From: KBS-96 sp963722585 | Lineage (GTDB): Bacteria > Acidobacteriota > Terriglobia > Bryobacterales > Bryobacteraceae | Direction: 5' to 3' | DNA length: 64,000 bases | Assembly (NCBI GenBank): GCA_963722585.1 | Contig: CAVRNU010000039.1 | Location: 1-64,000, forward strand | Shown here: piece after piece, positions 27,034 to 36,349 of the stretch | Layout: each line of letters begins with the position of its first letter | Numbering within the stretch: the first letter of the stretch is position 1 | Made by a program: the position numbers and the translations under genes | Notes under the pieces: model-generated | Told to the model about the DNA's origin: nothing | The model's input: the letters and a program-made list of their open reading frames with translations, nothing else | Databases searched by the model: none

Positions 27034-28455
27034 ATGCGAGGGCGCGGCTCGATATTACGTCTCAACCTGTTGAGCTTTTGGCGGTTCGCACCTCTTCTGG
27101 CCCTGCCAACTACACTTCTGGCACAGCAGCCCGCTCCTAATAATGCCAAGATTCCCGTCGATTTAGTTGTCGAGGCGGGAACGCCGCTGCGGTTGTACAT
27201 TACGAAACGCGTGTCCTACCGGAAGAATTCCGCGGTCGAGGCAAAGCTTGTGGAACCGGTATGGGCGTTCGACAGGATCGTAATTCCGGCGGGTACAACC
27301 GTTGAGGGTAAACTCGCCGAAGCAAGTCCAGTTCCCAAAACTCAACGTGCAATGGCCATGATTCGTGGAGACTTTACGCCTCTGAAAATTGCAAAAGTGT
27401 CTTTTTCAAGAATCGTTTTACCTGGGGGACGTGAGATTGCGATCGACACGCAGCCCTCCGCCGGTTTATCGAGCATTTATGTTCCTCCTAAGCCGCCCAA
27501 GAACAAGAAGCCGCCCGCTCCCGCGTCGAGTTCAAACTCGAAAGCGGCGAAGTTGAAGGAGCTTGCCAAGCAGCAGGCACAGAACCAGTGGAACGCCAAG
27601 ACACAAGGCGTAGTCGATCTGGTTCGCGGGCAGAACAGGCGCGAATGGCTCGAAAATTTTTTCTGGACGAAGCTGCCCTATCATCCGCAATGGTATCGGT
27701 CGAGAACACGTTTCGACGCAGTGCTCGGTCAGCCAGTCGACTTTGGCAAGGTCAACATCCCTCAAGCCACGCTTGCCGAAGTTGGCAAACAGCCAGCGGC
27801 GGATCAGACGGCTTCCGTCCGTCTGTTGTCAGCCCTAAGCTCTTCGGATTCGAAAGTCGGCGACCCGGTCAAGGGGGAACTGTCCCAACCGTTGTTTTCC
27901 GCTGACCACAAGCTGATTTTGCCGGAGGGTACCGAAGTGCAGGGCAAGGTCACCATGGCGCGGCGCGCGCGTATGTTTCATCGTGGCGGGCAACTCCGGT
28001 TTACGTTCGAAGAAGTCGAACCGCCGGAGTTGGCTGCCGCAACCGTTCCGGAGGCTCACGGCACACAGGCACAACTTACCAAAGCTGAATCGGATTCGGG
28101 CCCGGTGAACGTCGACGAAGAAGGAACCGCGAAAGCAACCGAGTCGAAAACGCGTTTTCTGCGGCCAGCGATAGCGGGTCTGGTCGCGGCCCGGACGATG
28201 GATAACGACGCCGGTAAACAGGGAACCGCCGGGCACGCAAACTACTCCGGCCGCGGCATGGGCGGCTTCTCGGGATTTGGCCTTTTCGGTACGGCGGCAA
28301 CTCTCGGGCCGCGTTTTGTCGGGTCGGCGCTTGGGTTTTACGGATTGGCGTGGTCGGTTTACACAAACGTCGTTGCCCGAGGCCGAGAAGTCACGTTCGA
28401 GAAGAATACAGCAACCGCAATTCGCTTTGGCCCACAACCTCGCCCGAATCGATGA
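27034..28455 (+). CDS. Secreted protein with duplicated TrbI/VirB10-like beta modules
   Basis: The start at 27034 is supported by GGAGGG 8 bases upstream and by the signal peptide that follows (LLSFWRFAPLLALPTTLLAQQ). Two segments look like copies of one module: VEAKLVEPVWAFDRIVIPAG-TTVEGKL near residues 60-90 and VKGELSQPLFSADHKLILPEG-TEVQGKV near 290-320. The second recalls the VirB10/TrbI beta-barrel core. Between them lie a Pro/Lys-rich stretch (PPKPPKNKKPP) and a helical region. A Gly-rich hydrophobic segment near the C-terminus may touch the membrane. No type IV secretion genes are nearby, so the function is unknown. Confidence 0.6.
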   Translation: MRGRGSILRLNLLSFWRFAPLLALPTTLLAQQPAPNNAKIPVDLVVEAGTPLRLYITKRVSYRKNSAVEAKLVEPVWAFDRIVIPAGTTVEGKLAEASPVPKTQRAMAMIRGDFTPLKIAKVSFSRIVLPGGREIAIDTQPSAGLSSIYVPPKPPKNKKPPAPASSSNSKAAKLKELAKQQAQNQWNAKTQGVVDLVRGQNRREWLENFFWTKLPYHPQWYRSRTRFDAVLGQPVDFGKVNIPQATLAEVGKQPAADQTASVRLLSALSSSDSKVGDPVKGELSQPLFSADHKLILPEGTEVQGKVTMARRARMFHRGGQLRFTFEEVEPPELAAATVPEAHGTQAQLTKAESDSGPVNVDEEGTAKATESKTRFLRPAIAGLVAARTMDNDAGKQGTAGHANYSGRGMGGFSGFGLFGTAATLGPRFVGSALGFYGLAWSVYTNVVARGREVTFEKNTATAIRFGPQPRPNR

Positions 28456-28700
28456 GAAGCATTGAAAAAACGCCCGCGCCGCGACGGTAAGCGAGTGATT
28501 CTCAGGGCGAGCGGCTGCGGCGACCTTTGCTCTAACCCAGCTCTAACCCAACTTCGTCACCAGCCCGCTGCTTTTGACAATTTTCAGGGGCTCAGTTGGG
28601 GGTAAGTGTTTTAGCTGCAACAAGGGTTTCCAGAAAGCCGATGTAGTGCAGACCAAGCCTCTTGAAGACTGCGGCCGCCTCATGACAAGATCGGGCAAGA

Positions 28701-29978
28701 ATGTTTCTGCGTGCGCACCAGCGGCGGAAGGACGGCAAAGATCACACCTACTGGTCGCTGGTAGAAACGATGCGCACGCCAGATGGTCCGCGGCAGAGAA
28801 CACTGTGTTACCTCGGCGAGTTAAACGGTTCTGCGCAAACCCGCTGGCTGAAGACCATTGAAGTCTTCAACGAGCAGGGGGCGAAAAGCAGCAACTGAAG
28901 CTCTTCCCGTCGCAGATAGCAGGGCCACCCGGTGATCCGCAAGTAGCGCATGTGCTGCTGAACAAAGTGCGCCTGGAGCGCTCGCGGCAGTTCGGCTCCT
29001 GCTGGTTGGGTCTGCAGTTGTGGAAACGCCTGGAGTTGGACCGGTTCTTTGAAGAGGCTGTCGATGATCAGGAGGCGGATGTGCCGTGGTCGCGCGTGGC
29101 GGCATTGCTGGCCATCAACCGGCTGTGCGCGCCAGGCAGCGAGTTGGCGATCGAAGAGCGCTGGTATCCCTCGACGGCGCTGGACGATTTGTTGGGCATC
29201 GCAGAAGGCAAGATCAACGACACGCGGCTGTACCGTTGTCTGGACCGGATTCTGCCGCACAAGACGAAACTGGAGCAGCATCTCAAGCAGCGCTATGGAG
29301 AGCTATTCGGCGCTGAGTTCGACGTGCTGCTGTACGATCTGACCAGCATGTACGTGGAAGGCGCAGCGGAGAAGAATCCTATGATGCGTCGCGGCTACTC
29401 GCGCGATCATCGCCCCGACTGCGAACAGATAGTGATCGCGCTCATCGTCAACAGTGAGGGTTTTCCGTTCAGTTATGAAACCTTCGACGGCAACCGCGCC
29501 GACGTATCCACGATGGAGACGATTCTGCGCATGGTGGAGCGCAAGTACGGCCAAGCGCGGCGGATCTGGGTGCTCGATCGTGGCATCGTGAGCGAAGAGA
29601 ATCTGGCTGCGATTCGCAAGCGCGGCGGCCAGTACCTGGTAGGCACGCCGCGCAGCCAGATGAAGCAGTTTGAACAAGAGCTGTTAAAAGACGACTGGAC
29701 TCAGATGCGCCCGGATGTGGAAGTCAAGAAAGTGGCGATCCCGCAGGGCGAGGAAACTTATATTCTGTGCCGCACGGCGGGCCGCAAGGAAAAAGAGCAA
29801 GCTATTCGGAGTCGCTTCTCGGCTCGTATGGAAGATGCTCTGAAACGCTTGGCCAAAACCATCGAGACAGGCCGCCTGAAGGATCGCAATAAGATGGAGC
29901 GGCGACTGGGGCGCATTCAGGCCAGGCATTCTCAGGTAAACGATCTCTATGAGGTGGCCTTGCGCGACACGGCGGCTT
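28701..29978 (+). pseudogene. IS1634-family (IS4-like) transposase, frameshifted and 3'-truncated
   Basis: The N-terminal part is encoded at 28701-28898 (RRKDGKDHTYWSLVETMRT, RTLCYLGEL). The main part lies in another frame from about 28877 (KQQLKLFPSQIAGPPGDPQVA, then LLNKVRLERSRQFGSCWLGL). The switch occurs at a run of five G at 28877-28881; one extra G would restore a single frame. DDE-type elements are present: LLYDLTSMYVEG, DGNRADVSTM and WVLDRGIVSEENL. The homology ends near VALRDTAA at about 29977, where the 3' end of lnt begins on the other strand, so the last ~150 residues and the right end of the element are missing. I could not define terminal inverted repeats. Confidence 0.85.
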
Positions 29979-31457
29979 TCAATTCGATCGGACGCGGGAG
30001 GCGAGCTGGGTTTCGAGCGAGAGAAGTACACTGATCACCAGGCAGGTCCAGGCGAACCAGTCGCCATATCTGGCATAGGGCGTGACGGTTGAAATGGTGG
30101 CGAAAGGCATGAGGCCGACGGCTTCGCTGTAGCGTGGAAGTTGCTGGATGATGATGCCTGCCGGATCGATCGAGGCGGTGATGCCGTCGTTGGTTGCTCG
30201 GACGAGATAGCGGTCGTTTTCGACGGCCCTCATGCGGGCTAAGAGCAAGTGTTGTTCGCGCGCGGCGCTGTGGCCGAAGTATCCGTCGTTTGAAAGATTG
30301 AAGAGGACGTTTGCTCCTTTTTGCGAAAATTGCCGGACGAAATTGGGGAATGCAGATTCGTAACAGATAAAGACGCCGAGTTTGTCAGGTCCGGCGACGA
30401 GCACCTTGGCTCCGCTGCCGGGAATGAAATCTCCCGCTTCCTGCGTGATTCGGTTGACGAAGCCGAACAGCGGTGGAATGAATTCGCCAAAAGGCACCAG
30501 GTTGACTTTGTCGTAGCGGCCGATCTCGTTTCCTTTGGGGCCGAGAAGGACGGCCGAATTCATCGGTTGGTGCGCGGCGGTGTAGGCGACGGTGCCGAAT
30601 AGAAAGTAGCTGTGTTGGCGAGCAATCTGTTCCGCTTTCTCCTGGAATAACGGGTCGTCGTAGAAATAAAAGGGAGCGGGCATTTCGGGCCATACCACGA
30701 GCGGGGCGGGCCAGGCGTTTGAAATTGTGGCGAGATCGTCTTGCGCCCGCTGCTCGCTGGCCTCGGTCCAGTTCTCCTCGGGATCGAAGTTAGGCTGAAC
30801 GGTCACCGCGCCTTGTAGGAGGGAACGATCCTGAGGAATTTTCGGCAGGAGGTACAAGCCCGCAATCGAAACGAGCGGAAGAAGAAAGAGCCTCGGGTAA
30901 CGAAGAACAACAACTGCAGCCGCTGCAGCAAGCATGGCAAATACGAACGATAGGCCATAAACGCCGGTCAGAGGAGCTAGGCGGAGCGGGAGCGACATTG
31001 TGATGCCCGCGTTTCCAAGATCGAGCCACGCGAAGCCGAAGGTGGCATGCGTCCGTTCGAGGCCCGCCCACAACGCGGCGATGGCCGGAATGGCGTAGGC
31101 GCGCCACATGAGCGGTCCTGCGAGCCACGCAAAAACGCCGAGATGAATGGCCTTGAGCGCCGTGAATAAGCAGAAGCATGCCCAACTTCCGGCGCGCCCC
31201 ATGCCGCCATGCACGTCAAGGACAAACCGTATCCAGATGCAAAGGGTGAACCAGTAGACCGCGCCTGCCAGCCATCCGTATAGGAAACGCCCAGCGGGGC
31301 GGTCTTCACGGGCTATGGCGACAAGCAGCGGGGTCAAAGCTACAGCGGCGAGCCAGCGAATATCGAATTGCGGGAATATCAGACGGAGCAAGACACCTGT
31401 AAGGAGTGAAAGCGCAACATGCAGCGGCAACTCCCAGCGCGTCCGGGGCGCGGTCAA
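29979..31457 (-). CDS. lnt: Apolipoprotein N-acyltransferase
   Basis: This 492-residue inner-membrane enzyme transfers the third acyl chain onto the N-terminal Cys of lipoproteins. About six N-terminal TM helices precede a nitrilase-like periplasmic domain. The catalytic triad is visible as E258 (WPEMPAPF), K317 (RYDKVNLVPFGE) and C365 (FICYESAFP). A final TM helix ends the protein. The gene begins 3 bases after the lipA stop, so the two are co-transcribed. The very C-terminus abuts a broken IS element, and its last few residues may derive from that junction. Confidence 0.95.
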   Translation of the reverse strand: MTAPRTRWELPLHVALSLLTGVLLRLIFPQFDIRWLAAVALTPLLVAIAREDRPAGRFLYGWLAGAVYWFTLCIWIRFVLDVHGGMGRAGSWACFCLFTALKAIHLGVFAWLAGPLMWRAYAIPAIAALWAGLERTHATFGFAWLDLGNAGITMSLPLRLAPLTGVYGLSFVFAMLAAAAAVVVLRYPRLFLLPLVSIAGLYLLPKIPQDRSLLQGAVTVQPNFDPEENWTEASEQRAQDDLATISNAWPAPLVVWPEMPAPFYFYDDPLFQEKAEQIARQHSYFLFGTVAYTAAHQPMNSAVLLGPKGNEIGRYDKVNLVPFGEFIPPLFGFVNRITQEAGDFIPGSGAKVLVAGPDKLGVFICYESAFPNFVRQFSQKGANVLFNLSNDGYFGHSAAREQHLLLARMRAVENDRYLVRATNDGITASIDPAGIIIQQLPRYSEAVGLMPFATISTVTPYARYGDWFAWTCLVISVLLSLETQLASRVRSN

Positions 31458-31460
31458 CCT

Positions 31461-32381
31461 TTATGCCTCCGGCGCCGTTCGAGCCTGTTCATTCACGAGA
31501 TCGGCCATGTAGGAACTGCGGACAAAGGGACCGCTGAACACCATTTTGAAACCAACCGACAAGCCGTAGCGATGGTACGAGTCGAACTGTTCCGGCGTTA
31601 CGTATTGGCGAACTGCGAGGTTGCGGCGCGTGGGTTGCAAGTATTGGCCGATGGTAGCAACATCGGTTCCGGAAAGGCGTATATCGCGAAGCAATTCGTG
31701 AACTTCGTCCGGTGTTTCTCCAAGTCCCGCCATGAGGCCGGACTTAGTGAGGACATTCGGCGCCAGGCGTTTTGCAAACTCGAGCACGCGAAGCGAGCGT
31801 TCGTACCTGGCCTGGGGGCGCACACGCCTGTAAAGTCTTCGGACGGTTTCCATGTTGTGGTTGAATACGTCCGGTCCAGAATCAATCACACGGGCCACGG
31901 CATCGAGATTCCCTTCAAAATCGGGTGTCAGCACTTCTATGCGTGACGAGGGCAGAGCCTTGCGTACTTCGCGCACCGTGCGGGCAAAATGATGCGAGCC
32001 GCCGTCATCGAGGTCGTCGCGATTAACAGATGTGATCACAACATAGCGGAGATTCATTATTGCGGCCATCTCCGCGACGTGGCGCGGCTCGTTCGAGTCG
32101 ATTGTGAATTCGTGTTTTGCGGCAGATCCTTTGGGTACGGAGCAAAATCCGCATCCGCGTGTGCACAAATCTCCGAGGATCATGAACGTCGCTGCGCCGC
32201 GATGGAAACACTCATGAATGTTGGGGCAGCGGGCGGACTCGCAGACCGTATGCAGCCCCAGGCGCCGCAGCTCCGTTTTCAGCCTTTGGACCGATTCAAA
32301 ACGAGTTTGACTTTTCCGAAGCCAAGGAGGAAGGCGCGGGTGCGCCGGCGCGTCGATTTGAACGAGGTCTTGGCTGGCCAC
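31461..32381 (-). CDS. lipA: Lipoyl synthase
   Basis: This 306-residue radical-SAM enzyme inserts two sulfurs into octanoyl chains on lipoyl domains. The auxiliary cluster ligands are C47, C52 and C58 in CESARCPNIHEC. The radical-SAM cluster ligands are C73, C77 and C80 in CTRGCGFC. The family motifs FNHNMETV and SGLMAGLGET are present. The C-terminal RSSYMADL carries the conserved RSSY. No lipB is visible nearby. It is followed at once by lnt. Confidence 0.97.
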   Translation of the reverse strand: MASQDLVQIDAPAHPRLPPWLRKSQTRFESVQRLKTELRRLGLHTVCESARCPNIHECFHRGAATFMILGDLCTRGCGFCSVPKGSAAKHEFTIDSNEPRHVAEMAAIMNLRYVVITSVNRDDLDDGGSHHFARTVREVRKALPSSRIEVLTPDFEGNLDAVARVIDSGPDVFNHNMETVRRLYRRVRPQARYERSLRVLEFAKRLAPNVLTKSGLMAGLGETPDEVHELLRDIRLSGTDVATIGQYLQPTRRNLAVRQYVTPEQFDSYHRYGLSVGFKMVFSGPFVRSSYMADLVNEQARTAPEA

Positions 32382-32436
32382 AAGCTTCTCATTTTACCGT
32401 TGGTGCGAAACTGAACCTGGACGGTCAGTTTCATCG

Positions 32437-34032
32437 ATGAACAACGGAGCGGTTTCCGCAGCCGCGTGCCTCGGGCGAATCGGCCTGCCGGCATCTATTG
32501 ACGAGCTACGATCCCGGACGTGGGACGCAATTGTGGTGGGCGCGGGTCACAATGGTCTCACCTGCGCCGCATACCTGGCGAGGGCGGGGAAGCGGGTTCT
32601 TGTGCTCGAAGAGCGCGAGCGCATAGGCGGCGCGTGCACGGTGGAAGAGCCCTGGCCAGGAGTTCGTGTGGGTCCTTGCGCCTATCTTGCCGGACTGCTG
32701 CATCCGCTGGTTGTGAAAGAGCTGGATCTGCCAGCTGAAGGTTTTTGCTGGCATGCCGCGAGCGAGGGTATGTTCATTCCCTTCGAGGACGGCAGCGGTG
32801 TGCAGCTCTATGACGACGACGAACGGTGCCAGGCTGAGATCGCGCGCTTTTCGGGAAAGGATCTGGAGGGATGGCGGGCCATGAGCGAACTGATCGCCCG
32901 TGTTCGCGACGCTGTGCGTCCGGCCGTCGGACACGACCTGTGGGTGGGTGATGCGCCAACGCCCGACGAATTGGACGAGCGTCTGGGGAACGATGAGGAA
33001 GCGCGGCAGCTTCTGTTCCATTGGTCGATGGCCGAATTCGTCGAACATTATTTGCAGGACGAGCGCTTGCGAAGTGGATATCTTGGGCAAGGCGTTATCG
33101 GTACGAACGCGAGTCCATTCGACGCGGGAACCGCCTCAATACGGTTTCATCACGCTTCCGGCCGGCTGGGCGGCTTGCCGGGAGCATGGGGCTATGTAAA
33201 GGGTGGCGTTGGGATGGTTTCGTTTTACTTATGCGATATAGCCCGCCGCGCTGGCGCGGTTGTTGCATCGGGTGTTCCGGTGGCAGCCATCCTGCCCGGT
33301 GACGGCGTGTTGCTTCAAGGTGGAGAGCGGATCGCATCCCCGATTGTGGTCTCGAACGCCGATCCGAGAACAACCCTGCAGCTTCTAGGAAACGCGGCAG
33401 ACGCGTCGTGGCGGGAGCGGGTCGAAGCAATACCGATCAAAGGCTGCACGCTAAAAATGAATGTTCTTCTCAAAGAACTGCCGGACTTCCGCGCTCGGCC
33501 AGGCACGGATGAGCCGCATCATCGAGGCCAGATCAACACTCCGCTATCGAAGGAGGAATGGAAGTCGGGTCATGCGGTTGCGCTCTCCGGGCATCTTCCG
33601 CGCCGCCTATGGACCGAACTCTATTTTCAAAGCGTATACGACCGGAGCGTCGTGCCGGAAGGCAGTCACCTGATGAGTGTCTTTGCGCAATACGTTCCCT
33701 ACAAATTTGCACAGGGGGATTGGGATTCGCGGCGGGAAGAAGCGAAAGAACTCGCGTTGTATTCGATTGCAAGATTTGCGAGCAACATGCCTGCCGCAGT
33801 GAAGGCCGTCGAAGCCATGGGGCCGCCAGATATCGAGCGCAAGACTGGCTTGACGGGAGGCCATATTTTTCAAGGCGAATGCCTCCCGGCATATATGTGG
33901 AGCAACCGGCTGAGGGCGAAAACACCGATGCCTGGCATGTATCTGTGCGGGGCGTGCACCTATCCGGGAGGAAGCGTGATCGCGGTGAATGGGCGAAATG
34001 CTGCTATGGCGGTGTTACGCGATTCTGGCTGA
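32437..34032 (+). CDS. FAD-dependent oxidoreductase, PYROXD2/CrtI-like
   Basis: The 531-residue flavoprotein opens with an ADP-binding Rossmann motif, VVGAGHNGLTCAAYLARAGKRVLVLEERERIGGAC. The C-terminal FAD motif is MPGMYLCGACTYPGGSVIAVNGRNAA, typical of the phytoene-desaturase/PYROXD2 group rather than true carotenoid desaturases. No crtB or other carotenoid gene lies nearby. A role in oxidation of an unsaturated or amine substrate is possible but undetermined. It is divergent from lipA with 55 bases between. The first ~25 residues are unusual for the family, so the start could be slightly downstream. Confidence 0.85.
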   Translation: MNNGAVSAAACLGRIGLPASIDELRSRTWDAIVVGAGHNGLTCAAYLARAGKRVLVLEERERIGGACTVEEPWPGVRVGPCAYLAGLLHPLVVKELDLPAEGFCWHAASEGMFIPFEDGSGVQLYDDDERCQAEIARFSGKDLEGWRAMSELIARVRDAVRPAVGHDLWVGDAPTPDELDERLGNDEEARQLLFHWSMAEFVEHYLQDERLRSGYLGQGVIGTNASPFDAGTASIRFHHASGRLGGLPGAWGYVKGGVGMVSFYLCDIARRAGAVVASGVPVAAILPGDGVLLQGGERIASPIVVSNADPRTTLQLLGNAADASWRERVEAIPIKGCTLKMNVLLKELPDFRARPGTDEPHHRGQINTPLSKEEWKSGHAVALSGHLPRRLWTELYFQSVYDRSVVPEGSHLMSVFAQYVPYKFAQGDWDSRREEAKELALYSIARFASNMPAAVKAVEAMGPPDIERKTGLTGGHIFQGECLPAYMWSNRLRAKTPMPGMYLCGACTYPGGSVIAVNGRNAAMAVLRDSG

Positions 34033-34039
34033 GATTTGT

Positions 34040-35152
34040 CTATTTAGTTGCCGTCCTCTCGGCCCCCGGGGAGACAAGTTCTTTCGAGAAGAAGGGCAAC
34101 ACCTTCGTTTGGAGGCGCTGTGGAATCTGACTCGTGTGGGTACCCGGGTAGACCTCGTATGTATGTGAAATCTGATATTCGGTGAGGACTTGATCGAGCA
34201 TCTTCGCTCCGAGCGAAACGTGCGCATAATCGTCCTGATCGCCTACATCAATAGCAATCGCATGAAGACGCTGAAGGTTCTTCCGGTACTGATCGATCAT
34301 CGCGAGAGGCAGGTTAGCCGACCATTTTGCGACAATTTCAGGGCGCGGCTGCTGGGTTGATGCGGAAGGGAAGTCGATATAGAACGGCGGGTTGTCCGGA
34401 TTTGGCGACCATGCGGCCGCTTCGGCAAAATATTTGTGCGTTGCCAGGTCTGCTTGTTCGAGGGCGCTGTCGGTGTGAATCGTGAAAATCTTGAGCCCGA
34501 CAGCTCCGGTCGGCTGAAAATCGGCGCCCCACATCAGGCATGAGGCGCTCATGACATAAATGCTGCCAAACACATCGGGGCGCTTCATTCCGATGCGGAT
34601 TGTGCCGTACCCGCCCATGGCGTGTCCCGCCAGCCCGCGGCTTTCCCTTGCCGCCAAAGTGCGGTAATGGGCGTCGATGTAGCGCACTAGGTCGATGGCA
34701 ATGAAATCTTCCCAATTGCCGGTAACGATGGAGTTCGAGTAGAAACTGCCCTCAAATCGCGTGTAGGCGTTTGGAACGACGGCAATCATTTCTTTCGCCG
34801 ATCCGTTCGCGATACCGCGATCGAGCATTTCGCGCAAATTGATCCACTTGGGGTCCGCGCCAAACCATTTCGCGTTTGTCTCGGTGAAACCGTGCAGAAA
34901 ATAGACGACCGGATAACGCCGTTTTGGCTCGCGATTGTAGCTCGGCGGCAGATAGACGGAGACCTGCCTGTCTACCGGGTCGTTATCGAGATTGCCTTCG
35001 AGGGATGCGCCATGAACTGTGATCTCTTGCAGGGTGCCCTTTCCAGGAATTTGGGTGGACGGCGGAGCGGCGGCAAGGCAAAACGAGACCTCCAGCACAG
35101 CAATAGAGATGGCAGACGCAAGGCGGCCAAAAGAGACGGGCAGATTGCGCAT
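34040..35152 (-). CDS. Secreted esterase-D/antigen-85-like protein with Ser-to-Ala nucleophile change
   Basis: After a signal peptide (ISIAVLEVSFCLAAAP) the 370-residue protein has the PF00756 alpha/beta-hydrolase pattern: RQVSVYLPPSYN, YPVVYFLHGFTE and the nucleophile elbow. That elbow reads GLAGHAMGGYG, with A178 where the family has Ser (codon GCC at 34619-34621). The acid and base residues appear retained (VGDQDDYAH and the His in YPGTHTSQ). Ester hydrolysis by the usual mechanism should therefore fail unless another residue substitutes. It may be a binding or carrier pseudo-enzyme, or a recently inactivated gene. It lies after the racemase/OSBS gene. Confidence 0.8.
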   Translation of the reverse strand: MRNLPVSFGRLASAISIAVLEVSFCLAAAPPSTQIPGKGTLQEITVHGASLEGNLDNDPVDRQVSVYLPPSYNREPKRRYPVVYFLHGFTETNAKWFGADPKWINLREMLDRGIANGSAKEMIAVVPNAYTRFEGSFYSNSIVTGNWEDFIAIDLVRYIDAHYRTLAARESRGLAGHAMGGYGTIRIGMKRPDVFGSIYVMSASCLMWGADFQPTGAVGLKIFTIHTDSALEQADLATHKYFAEAAAWSPNPDNPPFYIDFPSASTQQPRPEIVAKWSANLPLAMIDQYRKNLQRLHAIAIDVGDQDDYAHVSLGAKMLDQVLTEYQISHTYEVYPGTHTSQIPQRLQTKVLPFFSKELVSPGAERTATK

Positions 35153-35233
35153 AAATGGATGCTGATTCCAGCGTACGCGATGGGGGTTACGGGTTCAGGT
35201 GACGCTCCCGCTCGCGTGCAGTCGCGGTTCTGG

Positions 35234-36349
35234 TCAGGGGAGCGCTTGAGTGCGGACGGTGACGCTTTCGAGATAGTTGCGATCGAGATCATAGCCGAAG
35301 CCGACTCCGTTCGGAACGGCGATTGTCCCATTCGCGCTGACTTCAACCGGGGGCTGGATAATGTCTTGCTTCCAGTACCGCTTGCTGGCCGATACGTCGC
35401 CCGGGAGAGTGAAATTCGGCAAGGTAGAGAGGGCGATATTGTGCGCGCGGCCGATGCCGCTTTCGAGCATTCCGCCGCACCACACTGGAATTTGATGGTT
35501 TTGGCAAATATCGTGGACTCGCTTGGCTTCGGCGAAGCCGCCAACGCGCCCGAGCTTAATGTTCACGATGCGGCAGGCATTCAGCTCGATTGCCTGTTCG
35601 GCGTGGCGAGCCGAGCGAATGCATTCGTCGAGGCAAATTGACGTCTTGAGTAAGCCTTGAAGCTTCGCGTGATCGATGATGTCGTCGTGCGCGAGCGGCT
35701 GCTCGATCATCATCAGATTGAAATCGTCCAGCTGGCGTAGATGAGTGGCATCCGCGAGCGTGTAGGCCGAGTTGGCGTCGGCCATCAGGAGAATATTGGG
35801 AAATCGTTCGCGGACTCTGCGAATGACGTCTACGTCCCAGCCTGGTTTGATCTTCATCTTGATGCGCCGATAGCCGGCGTCCAATTCAGTTTCGATTTTT
35901 TCAAGCAGTTGCTCGACCGTATCCTGAATGCCGATCGAAACGCCGCAGGGAATCTCGCGGCGCGCGCCGCCGCCGATCTGCTTCCAGAGGGGATTGCCCT
36001 CGAGCCGGGCCTGGAGATCCCAAGCCGCCGCCTCGACTCCACCTTTGGTCATGTTATGGCCGCGTATATGCTGCAATCTTGGATAGACATCCGCAGCCGA
36101 GTCAAGCACGGCACCAGCAATGCGGGGCACCACGTAATCGACCAGCAGAGGCCAAATGGACCCAGTCCACTCCTCGTTGTAGAAGGGGTTCTCGCCGGCC
36201 GTGACTTCGCCCCATCCTGAAACGCCGCCGGAAACGACTTCGACAAGCATAATGTCGCGCTCGTAGGTGCGGCTGAAGCTTGTTTCGAAAAAGTGCACGA
36301 GCGGCATCTTGATATGCCGCAGCTTGACCTGCTCTACTCTATAGCCCAT
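35234..36349 (-). CDS. Enolase-superfamily N-succinylamino acid racemase / o-succinylbenzoate synthase
   Basis: The 371-residue protein has the muconate-lactonising subgroup fold with all catalytic residues: K164-x-K166 (RRIKMKIKPGWD), metal ligands D191 (ADANSAY), E216 (MIEQPLA) and D241 (CLDECIR), and K265 (NIKLGRVGG). In this family menaquinone OSBS activity and N-succinylamino acid racemase activity often coexist. No other men genes are here. The first 16 bases overlap a GNAT gene of the kind that acts as N-succinyltransferase for D-amino acids in the Geobacillus NSAR pathway. Racemisation of N-acyl amino acids is therefore my preferred reading. Confidence 0.85.
   Translation of the reverse strand: MGYRVEQVKLRHIKMPLVHFFETSFSRTYERDIMLVEVVSGGVSGWGEVTAGENPFYNEEWTGSIWPLLVDYVVPRIAGAVLDSAADVYPRLQHIRGHNMTKGGVEAAAWDLQARLEGNPLWKQIGGGARREIPCGVSIGIQDTVEQLLEKIETELDAGYRRIKMKIKPGWDVDVIRRVRERFPNILLMADANSAYTLADATHLRQLDDFNLMMIEQPLAHDDIIDHAKLQGLLKTSICLDECIRSARHAEQAIELNACRIVNIKLGRVGGFAEAKRVHDICQNHQIPVWCGGMLESGIGRAHNIALSTLPNFTLPGDVSASKRYWKQDIIQPPVEVSANGTIAVPNGVGFGYDLDRNYLESVTVRTQALP

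Noticed and set aside
28456..28700. Left boundary of the IS1634 element and a CTCTAACCCA direct repeat
   Set aside because: The two repeat units at about 28530-28550 adjoin each other and are not separated by an element, and without the right end no inverted repeat pair can be confirmed.
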